A DNA stretch of 39,287 nt from Gemmatimonadota bacterium (lineage in GTDB: Bacteria > Gemmatimonadota > Gemmatimonadetes > Palauibacterales > Palauibacteraceae), in the NCBI GenBank assembly GCA_029861425.1, contig JAOTZH010000012.1, forward strand, positions 1 to 39,287, given 5' to 3'. Under the pieces are notes generated by a model that was not told the origin of the DNA, did no database searches, and was given only the letters and a program-made list of their open reading frames with translations. Made by a program: the position numbers and the translations under genes. The first letter of the stretch is position 1, and the number at the start of each line of letters is the position of its first letter. Shown one piece after another: positions 23,243 through 31,816 of this stretch.

Positions 23243-24352
23243 ATGACCGACCCAAACGGATCTATCTACCCGGAGCTCATCAGCACGGGACTCCTTCTTC
23301 CGATTCCGCAGGGCCCGTACGTCGCGAACGGCGTCACGATGTCGAGCTTCCTCGTGCACGCGGATCACGACAAGCTCCAGGGCCACCTGGACCATTACAT
23401 CAACGATCGCGACCCGGACGGCGAGTGGGAGTACAAGGCGCTGATCCCGAACGTCCTCATCACCTACGCGCATCTGATGGGGGACGTATTCCAGGAGGAC
23501 GGAAAGAAGGTCGGGCTCATGGACGAGAACGACCTGTGCTTCTGGGTCCTGTGTGTCGCGATGCGAAAGACGGCCCTCGGAATCCGCATCCCCAGCCATC
23601 TGACCTGGTTCGTCCCTTTCATCTTCGTCGACAACCCGTTTGCGGTCGTCGCGGGCCGAGAGATCTACGGGTTCCCCAAGACCGTGGGGAGGTTCCTCGA
23701 TGCGGACGGCGTCGACATCCGGAGACACCAGGACCACCAGATCGACGTCAGGAATCCGACGTACCGTGTGGACGTCCTGGCGTTCGACAAGTCGCAGCCC
23801 GACCAGCTAGGGACGGAGCAGACGCTCCTGTCCTGTGAGCCTCTCGACGAGCCGTCCGGCCACCCGGGCGACACCTGGACCGACCCGAAGCAGGCGGTCG
23901 AGGGGTTCGTTCCGCACCTCACGGGTCACGAGCAGGGCATGGTACATCCGAGCTTCCTCGACGAGGCCCTGGACGCGCTCCTGCACTTGCTCAAGCCAGA
24001 CATGAACCTGTTGTTCCTGAAGCAGCACCGTGCCGCGGCCTCGATCAAGCGCGCCGGCTACCAGGCGATCGTGGAAGAGCCGATCTCGCTGACGGGGTTC
24101 CACGGCATGGGCCTCTACACACACAAGTATCGCCTGACCCTCAACCCGCTGTGGCACTATCCGATCGCCGAGATGCTGGGTATCCAGAACGAGAACGGCG
24201 TGTTGACGCCGTCGGTCGGCTCGTGGTCGATCGTCGACTTCTCCAATGCCGACGCCAACGTGCGCTGGCAGTGGCCTCCGCTACCGGACGGCGAGACGCC
24301 CCCCGAGCACCGCTCGGGGTGCATGCCTCTCTCGGGTCTGTTCAAGAAGTAA
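23243..24352 (+). CDS. Acetoacetate-decarboxylase-superfamily protein
   Basis: A 369-residue soluble protein. The central segment WFVPFIFVDNPFAVVAGREI, followed directly by YGFPKTVG, is the hallmark of the acetoacetate decarboxylase fold: Glu140 in GRE and Lys146, which corresponds to the Schiff-base lysine of the clostridial enzyme. That enzyme has a second lysine next to it, which lowers the pKa of the first; here Thr147 takes its place. The protein is also longer than the roughly 245-residue decarboxylase, with extra N- and C-terminal parts. Superfamily members lacking the second lysine can do other Schiff-base chemistry, so decarboxylation should not be assumed. The gene is divergent from the receptor operon and followed after 21 bases by the hybrid kinase gene. 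Confidence 0.82.
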   Translation: MTDPNGSIYPELISTGLLLPIPQGPYVANGVTMSSFLVHADHDKLQGHLDHYINDRDPDGEWEYKALIPNVLITYAHLMGDVFQEDGKKVGLMDENDLCFWVLCVAMRKTALGIRIPSHLTWFVPFIFVDNPFAVVAGREIYGFPKTVGRFLDADGVDIRRHQDHQIDVRNPTYRVDVLAFDKSQPDQLGTEQTLLSCEPLDEPSGHPGDTWTDPKQAVEGFVPHLTGHEQGMVHPSFLDEALDALLHLLKPDMNLLFLKQHRAAASIKRAGYQAIVEEPISLTGFHGMGLYTHKYRLTLNPLWHYPIAEMLGIQNENGVLTPSVGSWSIVDFSNADANVRWQWPPLPDGETPPEHRSGCMPLSGLFKK

Positions 24353-24373
24353 CCCGCACCGGCTGACGACGGC

Positions 24374-27300
24374 GTGAAGGAGATCGCCGGGTACGATCTC
24401 GGGGAGAAGCTCTACGAGAGCCAGAAGTCCATCGTCTACCGGGCGCGCCGCTCGGCCGATGGGCTCGGCGTCATCATCAAGTTTCTCAACCGGACGCACC
24501 CCACCTCAGATGAGCTCTCGCGGCTGCGGCTCGAATTCGACGTCATGGCGGGCCTGGAAGTCGAGGGCATCGTCGACGTGTTGGAGATCGTCCAGCAGGG
24601 ACCGACCGTGGGTTACGCGATGGAGGACTCGGGCGCGGAGTCCCTCGCTTCGCACTTGCAGTGGGCCCGCTTCGACCTGCCGGCGTTCCTCGATCTGGCG
24701 ATCCGACTCGTCGAGATCGTGGCCCAGGTGCACGCGAATCGTGTGGTTCACAAGGACCTGAATCCGAGCAACATCCTCTTCAATCCGAGGACGCGGGTCC
24801 TCCAGCTCATCGACTTCGGGATCTGCTCCACCCTCCCGTCCGAACGGGCGACGGTCAGCAACCCGGAGGTGCTCGAGGGCACACTCGCCTACATGGCCCC
24901 CGAGCAGACCGGCCGCATGAACCGGCCGATCGATTATCGGTCCGACTTCTACTCGCTCGGGGCGACGTTCCACCAGCTTCTGACCGGTGCGCCTCCGTTC
25001 TCCGCCGATGACCCGATGGAGCTCGTGCACGCCCACATCGCGCGCGAGCCGGAGCCTGTCCACGCCGTCCGCGAAGACATACCGGAGGTGGTCTCGGAGA
25101 TCGTACTGAAGCTCCTGAGCAAGACGGCCGAAGCGCGGTATCAGACGGCCGAAGGGCTGCTCGCCGACCTCCGGGAGGTCGTTCGTCGCCTCGAAGGTGG
25201 AGCCACGGTCGACGCATTCGAGATCGGGCGCCGTGACGTCTCGAGCGAGCTCAAGATCCCCGACAAGCTCTACGGGCGGGAGGACGAGACCGCGACGCTC
25301 CTCGAGGCCTTCCGTCGTGTTTCCGAAGGCGCGACCGAGGTCATGACCTTCACCGGTCCGGGCGGGATCGGGAAGACGGCCCTGGTCCAGGAAGTCTACA
25401 AAGGCATCGCCGCGCGACGCGGCTACTTCGTCTCGGGCAAGTTCGACCAGTTCCAGAACCTCCCGTACAGTGCGCTGAGGAGCGCTCTTCGCGATCTGAT
25501 TCGGCAGATTCTCACGGAGAGCCCCGAGCGGATCGAGGACTGGAAGACCCGGTTGTTGGCGGCCGTCGGTTCGAGTGGGCAGGTGATCATCGAGGTGATC
25601 CCGGAGGCCGAGTGGATCCTGGGGCCACAGCCTCCGGCCCCGGCGCTCGGGGCTGTGGAGGGGCAGACGCGTCTGAACGCGGTCTTCCAGGGCTTCATCG
25701 GCGCCCTCACCGCGGACGGCACCCCGATCGTCCTGTTCCTCGACGATCTGCAATGGGCCGACCAGGCGTTCCTCTCGCTGATCGGCGCCTTGCTGCCCAC
25801 GTCGCACAACCTCCTCGTACTCGGGGCCTATCGGGACGAAGAGGTCGAGGCCGGGCACCCCCTTCGGCTCACGCTCGAGCAGATCGAGTCGGCCGGCATC
25901 CCGGTGCATCAAATACCGGTGGGCCCACTCACCGTCGAGCACGCCGGTGAGTTGATCGCGGACAGCCTCGCCTGCTCCGAGGATGCGGCCATAGATCTGG
26001 CCGTACTGCTATCGACCAAGACGGCCGGCAATCCGTACTTCCTCCGACAGCTCCTGTTCTCGCTCGAAGAGGAGAAGCTGCTGAGCTTCGACGCGAGCGA
26101 GGGCGGGTGGACGTGGGACCCGGAGGCCCTCGCTTCGATCGACATCACGGAAAACGTCGTCGATCTCATGGCCGGGAAGATCCGGGGTCTGCCCGACGAT
26201 TCGCAGCGTGCGCTCCAGTGGGCTGCGTGCCTGGGGAACCGGTTCGACCTGACGACGCTGGCGCTCGTACGGGAGAAGAGCGAGCCGGAGGTCGCGGCCG
26301 AGCTGTGGCCCGCGGTCATTCAAGGTCTCCTGACCCCCGAGGGGGACGCCTACAAGCTGGTCGCAGAGTTCCGGGCGGACGGCGACACGTCGCCCGATAG
26401 CCCGAGCGCGGGCCTGGACGTCTCCTACCGATTCGCCCACGACCGCGTACAGCAGGCCGCCTACTCGCTCATTCCCCCGGACAACCGCGGCGACGTGCAC
26501 CTTCGGCTCGGCAGGGTGCTGCAGGAGCGGGCCGAGCGAGAGCTCACGCCGTCAGGCGGCTGGAGGTTCGATGAGGCGATGTCCACCGAATCGCTCCTCG
26601 ACGCGGTGAACCACCTGAACCTGGGCCGCGCACTGATCCACTCGCGCCCGGAACGCGAATCGCTCGCGCGGCTGAACCTCTGGTCGGGACAACGCGCGAA
26701 GGCGGCCGCGGCCTACGCGCAGGCGCTCGAGTATCTCCTCGTCGGCGCGGAGATGCTCGGGGAGGCGCTGTGGACCACGCAGCACGATCTCGGTCTCACT
26801 CTCCGGTCGGAGGCCGCCGAGGCCGCGTACCTGAGCACGGACTTCGAACGAAGCGAGGAGTTGGTCCGGGAAGTCCTCGCGCACGTAAAGGACGTGATCG
26901 AGGAGGCGTCCGTCTACGAGATCCGCATCCAGTCGTACATGGCTCAGCAGCGCCTGGTCGAGTCGGTGGACGCCGCCCTCGAGGTTCTGAAGAAGCTCGG
27001 GGTCTCGCTGCCCCGGAGTCCGGGAGACCTGCGGATCCTGGCCGGATTCCTGAGGACGAAGGCCGCGCTCGGCCGTCGCTCGGTCGACGATCTTCGCGCA
27101 TTGCCGGACATGACGGACCCCAGGACACTCGCCGCGATGCGGATCCTGATGGTCGCGACGGCTCCGATCTACTTCACCACGCCGAAGCTCTTTCCGCTCG
27201 TCGCCTTCGAGATGGTCAAGCTGTCCGTGCGGCACGGAAACGCGGCGTATTCGGCTTACGGCTACGGCATCTACGGGATTCTGCTGTGTGCGGCGTTCGG

Positions 27301-29758
27301 GGACATTCCGAACGGGTATCGGTTCGGGCGGCTCGGTCTCGACCTGGTCGATCACTTCGACGCACGTGAGCTCATCGCCAAGGTCACGCTCGTCTTCAAC
27401 TCGAGTGTCGCGCAGTGGCAGGATCCGCTGCGAGACACCCTGCCGCCGCTCCTGAAGGCGTACCAGAGCGGCGTCGACGCCGGTGACGCGGAGTACGCGA
27501 CCCTCTGTGTCGGTACGCGGGGTTACAACGGGTTCGCCTGCGGCCGGGAGCTGTCGGACGTCGCGTCTGACCTGGATGGCGCCATCGACGTGGCCGGCCG
27601 GTTCAAGCAGACCAAGCACAGACTGCAGATGTCCCTGTTCCGGCAGGGCGTGGAGAACCTCACGAACCCGGTCCCGGACCCCGCACGTCTGAAGGGCGAG
27701 TTCTTCGACGAGGACGTCGAGCTCGCGAAGCTCACCGATCTGGCGGACGTCTCGATGATGTGCCAGGCGTCGATCATCAAGAGCGAGCTCGCGTGCGTGT
27801 ACGGGGACTACGAGACGGGCGCGGCGTTCTCTGTCGAAGCGGGGCGGATCATCGAGTCACTGGTCGGCACCGGCCTCCACCCCATGCACCACTTCTACGA
27901 CGCACTGTCGACGCTGGCCGCGGCTCCGGATGGGTTGAAGCGACGAACGGCCCGGCATCTGCTGAAGCGGGCGGACAGATCGCTCAAGAAGCTGCGGAAG
28001 TGGGCCGAGCACGCACCGTCCAACTTCGAGCACAAGGTTCTGCTGCTCGAAGCAGAGCGTGCGCGGGTGACCGGCGATCCGACCGGCGCGATCGAGCTCT
28101 ACGATCGCGCCATCGCGGCGGCGCGCTCGAACGAGTATCCGCACGAGGAAGGGATCGCCAGCGAGCTCGCGGGGCGTTTCTACGAATCGGTCGGCAAGCC
28201 GAGGTTCGCGCTGGACTACCTGCTCGACGCGCGCCATGCCTACGTCCGGTGGGGAGCAAGCGCCAAGGTCGCAGAGCTCGACGCCGCGCACCCCGAGGTC
28301 GCGAAACGGGTCGCGGACGAGGGCTTCGACACCGACTGGCAGGGGACGACTCCGACCGGGCGCACCGGTCAGATCCTGGATGTGACGACGGTGACCAAGG
28401 CGTCCCGCGCGATCTCGGGCGAAATCGTGCTGGAAAAACTCGTCGACACTCTGATGCGAATCGTGGTCGAGAACGCTGGCGCGCAGCGGGGCTTCCTGAT
28501 CCTGGACGTGGACGGCGAGCTTCTGATCGACGGAGCCATGGACGTCGGGGAGGACACGGTCCGGGTGATGCAGTCCGAGCCGGTCGAGGAAAGCGCCGAG
28601 CTTTCACAGTCGATCGTCAACTACGTGGCGGGGACGGGCGAGCTCGTAGTGCTGAACGACGCGACGAGTGACGAGCTCTTCGCGAGCGATGACTACGTGC
28701 TGGCGCGCGAGCCCAAGTCGATCTTCTGTCTTCCGCTCCTCAACAGGGGAGAGCTGACGGGGCTCGTCTATCTCGAGAACAACCTGACCACCGGGGCGTT
28801 CACGGAGGCCCGACTGGAGGTCCTGCGTCTGCTCTCGTCCGAGATGGCGATCTCCATCGACAACGCGCGGCTGTACGCGAACCTCGAGCACAAGGTCGAG
28901 CAGCGGACCGAGGAGCTGCGACACGCGAACGAGGAGCTGAGCGCCGCGCTCGATGGCCTGAAGGCCGCCCAGACCCAGCTCATTCACACCGAGAAGATGG
29001 CGTCTCTCGGCCAGCTGACCGCGGGGATCGCGCACGAGATCAAGAACCCGCTCAACTTCGTCAACAACTTCGCGAAGTCGATACAGTCGTTGATGGAGGA
29101 GTTGGAGGAGGAGCTCGCCGAGCGGAAGGAAGCGACCGTGGCCGAGGTGCTTCCCGATCTCGACGAGGTGCTGTCCGACCTCAAGGTCGCGGCAGACCGC
29201 GTCGCGACCCACGGGTCGCGGGCCGACACCATCATTCGCAGCATGATGCAGCATGCCCACGAGTCCGGCAGCGAGCGGCGGTCGACGGATGTGAACGCGC
29301 TCGTGAAGGACTACGTGGAGCTCACCTACCACGGGATGGCCGCTCAGCGCGCCGACTTCCACGTGAACGTCGAGACGGACTTCGACGAGACTGCCGACGA
29401 GCTGGATCTGGTGCCCCAGGACATCGGGCGGGTTCTGGCGAACCTGCTGTCGAACGCCTACTACGCGGTCGATGAGCAGAAGGAGCGGACCGGGCCCGAT
29501 TACACACCGACCGTGTGGGTCACGACGCGGCGGACCGCCGACGGGGTGGAGATCAGGATCGCGGACAACGGACCGGGGGTGCCCGAAGAGATTCGCGAGA
29601 TGATCTTCGAGCCGTTCTACACGACGAAGCCGACCGGAGATGGGACGGGGCTCGGGTTATCCCTCAGCTACGACATCGTCGTGACACAGCACGGCGGTGC
29701 GTTCCGTCTGGACGATGCGTCGGAAGAGGGGGCGGCGTTCGTGGTGGTGCTGCCTTAG
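24374..29758 (+). CDS. Giant hybrid: Ser/Thr kinase - AAA ATPase - TPR-like - GAF - histidine kinase
   Basis: A 1794-residue cytoplasmic signalling protein. Residues 1-265 are a Ser/Thr kinase with HKDLNPSN (catalytic D128) and IDFG (D147), but no glycine-rich loop: the segment reads GEKLYESQKSIVYRA. About 296-560 is an AAA-type ATPase with Walker A GPGGIGKT (328-335) and Walker B VLFLDDLQWAD (to 463). About 560-1330 is a helical MalT/TPR-like sensor region. A GAF domain lies at about 1335-1500, a coiled coil at about 1503-1545, the phosphoacceptor His1554 in GIAHEIKNPLNF, and the ATP-binding domain at about 1680-1794 with NLLSNAYYAV, DNGPGVP and GTGLGLSLS. This order is known from multifunctional kinases of several phyla. 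It has no receiver; a partner may be elsewhere. Start GTG 24374 lacks a clear ribosome-binding site. It probably shares a transcript with the upstream decarboxylase-like gene. Confidence 0.93.
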   Translation: MKEIAGYDLGEKLYESQKSIVYRARRSADGLGVIIKFLNRTHPTSDELSRLRLEFDVMAGLEVEGIVDVLEIVQQGPTVGYAMEDSGAESLASHLQWARFDLPAFLDLAIRLVEIVAQVHANRVVHKDLNPSNILFNPRTRVLQLIDFGICSTLPSERATVSNPEVLEGTLAYMAPEQTGRMNRPIDYRSDFYSLGATFHQLLTGAPPFSADDPMELVHAHIAREPEPVHAVREDIPEVVSEIVLKLLSKTAEARYQTAEGLLADLREVVRRLEGGATVDAFEIGRRDVSSELKIPDKLYGREDETATLLEAFRRVSEGATEVMTFTGPGGIGKTALVQEVYKGIAARRGYFVSGKFDQFQNLPYSALRSALRDLIRQILTESPERIEDWKTRLLAAVGSSGQVIIEVIPEAEWILGPQPPAPALGAVEGQTRLNAVFQGFIGALTADGTPIVLFLDDLQWADQAFLSLIGALLPTSHNLLVLGAYRDEEVEAGHPLRLTLEQIESAGIPVHQIPVGPLTVEHAGELIADSLACSEDAAIDLAVLLSTKTAGNPYFLRQLLFSLEEEKLLSFDASEGGWTWDPEALASIDITENVVDLMAGKIRGLPDDSQRALQWAACLGNRFDLTTLALVREKSEPEVAAELWPAVIQGLLTPEGDAYKLVAEFRADGDTSPDSPSAGLDVSYRFAHDRVQQAAYSLIPPDNRGDVHLRLGRVLQERAERELTPSGGWRFDEAMSTESLLDAVNHLNLGRALIHSRPERESLARLNLWSGQRAKAAAAYAQALEYLLVGAEMLGEALWTTQHDLGLTLRSEAAEAAYLSTDFERSEELVREVLAHVKDVIEEASVYEIRIQSYMAQQRLVESVDAALEVLKKLGVSLPRSPGDLRILAGFLRTKAALGRRSVDDLRALPDMTDPRTLAAMRILMVATAPIYFTTPKLFPLVAFEMVKLSVRHGNAAYSAYGYGIYGILLCAAFGDIPNGYRFGRLGLDLVDHFDARELIAKVTLVFNSSVAQWQDPLRDTLPPLLKAYQSGVDAGDAEYATLCVGTRGYNGFACGRELSDVASDLDGAIDVAGRFKQTKHRLQMSLFRQGVENLTNPVPDPARLKGEFFDEDVELAKLTDLADVSMMCQASIIKSELACVYGDYETGAAFSVEAGRIIESLVGTGLHPMHHFYDALSTLAAAPDGLKRRTARHLLKRADRSLKKLRKWAEHAPSNFEHKVLLLEAERARVTGDPTGAIELYDRAIAAARSNEYPHEEGIASELAGRFYESVGKPRFALDYLLDARHAYVRWGASAKVAELDAAHPEVAKRVADEGFDTDWQGTTPTGRTGQILDVTTVTKASRAISGEIVLEKLVDTLMRIVVENAGAQRGFLILDVDGELLIDGAMDVGEDTVRVMQSEPVEESAELSQSIVNYVAGTGELVVLNDATSDELFASDDYVLAREPKSIFCLPLLNRGELTGLVYLENNLTTGAFTEARLEVLRLLSSEMAISIDNARLYANLEHKVEQRTEELRHANEELSAALDGLKAAQTQLIHTEKMASLGQLTAGIAHEIKNPLNFVNNFAKSIQSLMEELEEELAERKEATVAEVLPDLDEVLSDLKVAADRVATHGSRADTIIRSMMQHAHESGSERRSTDVNALVKDYVELTYHGMAAQRADFHVNVETDFDETADELDLVPQDIGRVLANLLSNAYYAVDEQKERTGPDYTPTVWVTTRRTADGVEIRIADNGPGVPEEIREMIFEPFYTTKPTGDGTGLGLSLSYDIVVTQHGGAFRLDDASEEGAAFVVVLP

Positions 29759-29804
29759 AGCTCCGAGGTGCTTCAGCCGGGCTTGGAAGCGCCGGCCACC
29801 GGCC

Positions 29805-30917
29805 TCACGGATCGGTTCCCGCCTTCGCCTCACGCGCACCCCTGCGCCGGAGCATCCAGATTCCGAGCGTGAGGATCGGGATCACGTAGAAGACGATGAA
29901 CCCCCAGGTGATCGTCCCGTACCCCGCCGAGATCAGCTCGATGAGCCCGAGCGGCGTGAGCGACACGGCTACCCCGAGACACACGACCGCGACGACCGAC
30001 CGCACCCAGGGTGGCGTGTCGTGACCCGCCTCGTGACGCGTCGCGACGATCCGCTCGTTGAGCGCGTGGATCATGCCGCCCCCGGTCTCGATCAGAGTGC
30101 CGAACAGCACGACCTGAAACAGCACCTGGAACGTGCGGGACCCCAGCGCCTCGAGAAGGAAATTCGCCGGAACCGCCCGTTCGGTGATCTCCGGGTAGTG
30201 CCCGACCATGGCCAGGTAGAGAAACAGCGCGGGCAGGATGCCGATCAGCCCCGTGAGAAGACCCGCGCTCACCGCCTCTTTGCGCGTCTGAATGTGACGC
30301 ACCGTAAAGAGCACTACCGCGCCCGCGGAAAGATTGTATCCGGCGTAGCGGACCCCGTTCAGGAGCCATGAGCCCTCGAGGGCACTGGCCGAGAACGCCT
30401 GCGAGACCTGCCCCCCCCACCGCGCGAGCGAGAACACGACGAGGGCGATGTAGACGCCGTAGAGGACGAACGACCAGCCAGCCAGGACGCGCTCGATCGC
30501 GGAGCTCCCGAAGAAGAGGAGCGCCGCGACCGCGCTGATTGCCCCGACTACCCCGACCGCGTAGGGCCAGCCGAACGTCTCATCTACGATTGCCCCGGCC
30601 GCCGCGCCGATCACCGCGAGCACCAGCAACATCATCAGGACATACGTGATCTCGAAAGCCAGCCACCCGCGGCCGAGGAGCCGTTGGAAGAAGCCTCGAT
30701 ACTCGAACGTCCTGAAGGTGCGAGCGAATTCGAACGTCGTCGCGGCCACCGCGCTCCAGATGAGCGTCGACACGGCCATCGCCGCGAGCCCCGGCGTAGG
30801 GCCGAGCGATAGGAAGAACTCCACGATCTCCCGCCCGGTCCCGTAGCCGCCTGCGATTACGGCGGACTGGAACACGACGCCTGGCAGGAGGTATCGGCGG
30901 AACCACGAGGGTTTCAT
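29805..30917 (-). CDS. YkvI-family polytopic membrane protein
   Basis: A 370-residue protein with about ten membrane helices and the APC-transporter-like look of the YkvI family: WFRRYLLPGVVFQSAVIAGG, then YGTGREIVEFF at the N-terminus, NLSAGAVVLFTVRHI mid-protein, GTLIETGGGMIHALNERI, and a basic C-terminal tail (WMLRRRGAREAK). The unwound first helix (GGYGTGRE) fits a substrate-binding site. The substrate is unknown for the family. ATG 30917 (MKPSWF) is preferred over a start 12 codons upstream because it places the basic residues directly before the first helix. It is convergent with the giant kinase and divergent from the PadR cassette. Confidence 0.82.
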   Translation of the reverse strand: MKPSWFRRYLLPGVVFQSAVIAGGYGTGREIVEFFLSLGPTPGLAAMAVSTLIWSAVAATTFEFARTFRTFEYRGFFQRLLGRGWLAFEITYVLMMLLVLAVIGAAAGAIVDETFGWPYAVGVVGAISAVAALLFFGSSAIERVLAGWSFVLYGVYIALVVFSLARWGGQVSQAFSASALEGSWLLNGVRYAGYNLSAGAVVLFTVRHIQTRKEAVSAGLLTGLIGILPALFLYLAMVGHYPEITERAVPANFLLEALGSRTFQVLFQVVLFGTLIETGGGMIHALNERIVATRHEAGHDTPPWVRSVVAVVCLGVAVSLTPLGLIELISAGYGTITWGFIVFYVIPILTLGIWMLRRRGAREAKAGTDP

Positions 30918-30983
30918 GCGCCAACAGTACCCGTCGCGACCGAACCGCGGCAACGCGCCTCCCCTTGCCCCGGACCTTGCCGA

Positions 30984-31013
30984 AACATTTCTTCACCTTT
31001 GCCGTATATATGT
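30984..31013 (+). promoter_or_regulatory. AT-rich promoter candidate upstream of the PadR cassette
   Basis: A conspicuous AT-rich patch in GC-rich DNA, about 80 bases before the first cassette gene. TATATA at 31005-31010 could be a -10 element. The nearest TTGCCG (30977-30982) is 22 bases away, too far for an ideal -35. It is the likeliest promoter position by composition only. Confidence 0.3.
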
Positions 31014-31090
31014 CGCGAGGCGGTTCTCGGTGTCTGTTCGGCGCTGGGAATCGGGGGCTGCGAGCCCCAGACCCGATCCTGAGGAACGGT

Positions 31091-31480
31091 ATGAAATACG
31101 TGAAGCTCCTGGCGGGCGTGCTCTCCGGGTACGCCATCATGGTGATCCTGATCACCGTCGTGCAGGAAGGCTTGTTCGGAGGCGTCGGTTGGGGCCAGTC
31201 CTCTCTGGGAGTCCTCGCCGCCGCGGGTCTCGGGACGTTCCTGTCGGCCGTCGCGGGCGCGTTCGCCGGGACGAAGATCGCGGGCGGCGCCCGTTGGGTC
31301 GTCGCGAACGTCATGAGCATGCTCGTCGTGACGGAGACGGTCGTCACCACGCTGGACGGGACGCTCACCGGTCCGCTCTGGTTCGATCTCATGTCCTCGG
31401 GGAGTCTCATCGTGGGCATCTTCCTCGGCGCGGCGCTCTTCATGCGGAGGTTGCCGATCCGGCGGGCGGCGGAGGCCTGA
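31091..31480 (+). CDS. Small four-helix membrane protein (first copy)
   Basis: A 129-residue hydrophobic protein with about four membrane helices: MKYVKLLAGVLSGYAIMVIL at the start, LGVLAAAGLGTFLSAVAGA, a third stretch around VVANVMSMLVVTETVV and a last one before FMRRLPIRRAAEA. ATG 31091 has GAGGA five bases upstream; longer starts would add non-hydrophobic sequence. The N-terminus (MKYVKLL..G.L.GYA) and the Pro-x-Trp-Phe near the last helix match the protein at 32439-32810, so the two are probably paralogues. It is first in a five-gene unit with the PadR gene 3 bases downstream. Function unknown. Confidence 0.75.
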   Translation: MKYVKLLAGVLSGYAIMVILITVVQEGLFGGVGWGQSSLGVLAAAGLGTFLSAVAGAFAGTKIAGGARWVVANVMSMLVVTETVVTTLDGTLTGPLWFDLMSSGSLIVGIFLGAALFMRRLPIRRAAEA

Positions 31481-31483
31481 GCC

Positions 31484-31816
31484 GTGGCGCGCGGTGACCA
31501 TCTGGGGGAGTTCGAGCTCATCGTGCTGGCCGCGGTCATGCGCGTCGGTGCGGACGCCTACGGGGTCGCGGTTCACGAGGAAATCGAGCGACGCACCGGG
31601 AGAAGCGTCGCGATCGGCTCGGTCTACAAGGCGCTCGAGAGGCTGAAGCGGAAGGGTCTCGTCGAGAGTCGACGGGGTGATCCGACGCCCGTTCGCGGCG
31701 GCCGCGCGAAACAGCACTTCGTCGTGACGGGATCGGGGCGGAGGGCTCTCGCGACCACCGTGGCGAGGCTGGACCGGATGTTCGACGGTCTCGACCTCGA
31801 ATGGGGCCGGGCGTGA
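31484..31816 (+). CDS. PadR-family transcriptional regulator
   Basis: A 110-residue winged-helix repressor-type protein of the short PadR group. LGEFELIVLAAVMRVGADAY opens the domain; GVAVHEEIERRTGRSVAIGS precedes the recognition helix VYKALERLKRKGLV; the wing reads GGRAKQHFVVTGSGRRAL. It begins with GTG 3 bases after the previous stop. PadR proteins usually repress their own operon, so it probably controls this cassette. Its end overlaps the next gene. Confidence 0.92.
   Translation: MARGDHLGEFELIVLAAVMRVGADAYGVAVHEEIERRTGRSVAIGSVYKALERLKRKGLVESRRGDPTPVRGGRAKQHFVVTGSGRRALATTVARLDRMFDGLDLEWGRA

Noticed and set aside
24506-25942. 478-codon minus-strand open frame opposite the giant kinase
   Set aside because: Antisense to conserved kinase and ATPase motifs, with no recognisable domain of its own.
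29791-29803. GCCGG-CCA-CCGGC hairpin between giant kinase and YkvI-like gene
   Set aside because: Only 5 bp with a 3-base loop and no T-run; not distinguishable from chance.
30984-31013. PadR operator (ATGT-N8-ACAT) upstream of the cassette
   Set aside because: ACAT and ATGT are present but in the opposite order and 21 bases apart, so they do not fit the known pattern.
30965-31090. 42-codon extension of the first small membrane protein
   Set aside because: ATG 31091 has a good ribosome-binding site and matches the N-terminus of the paralogue.
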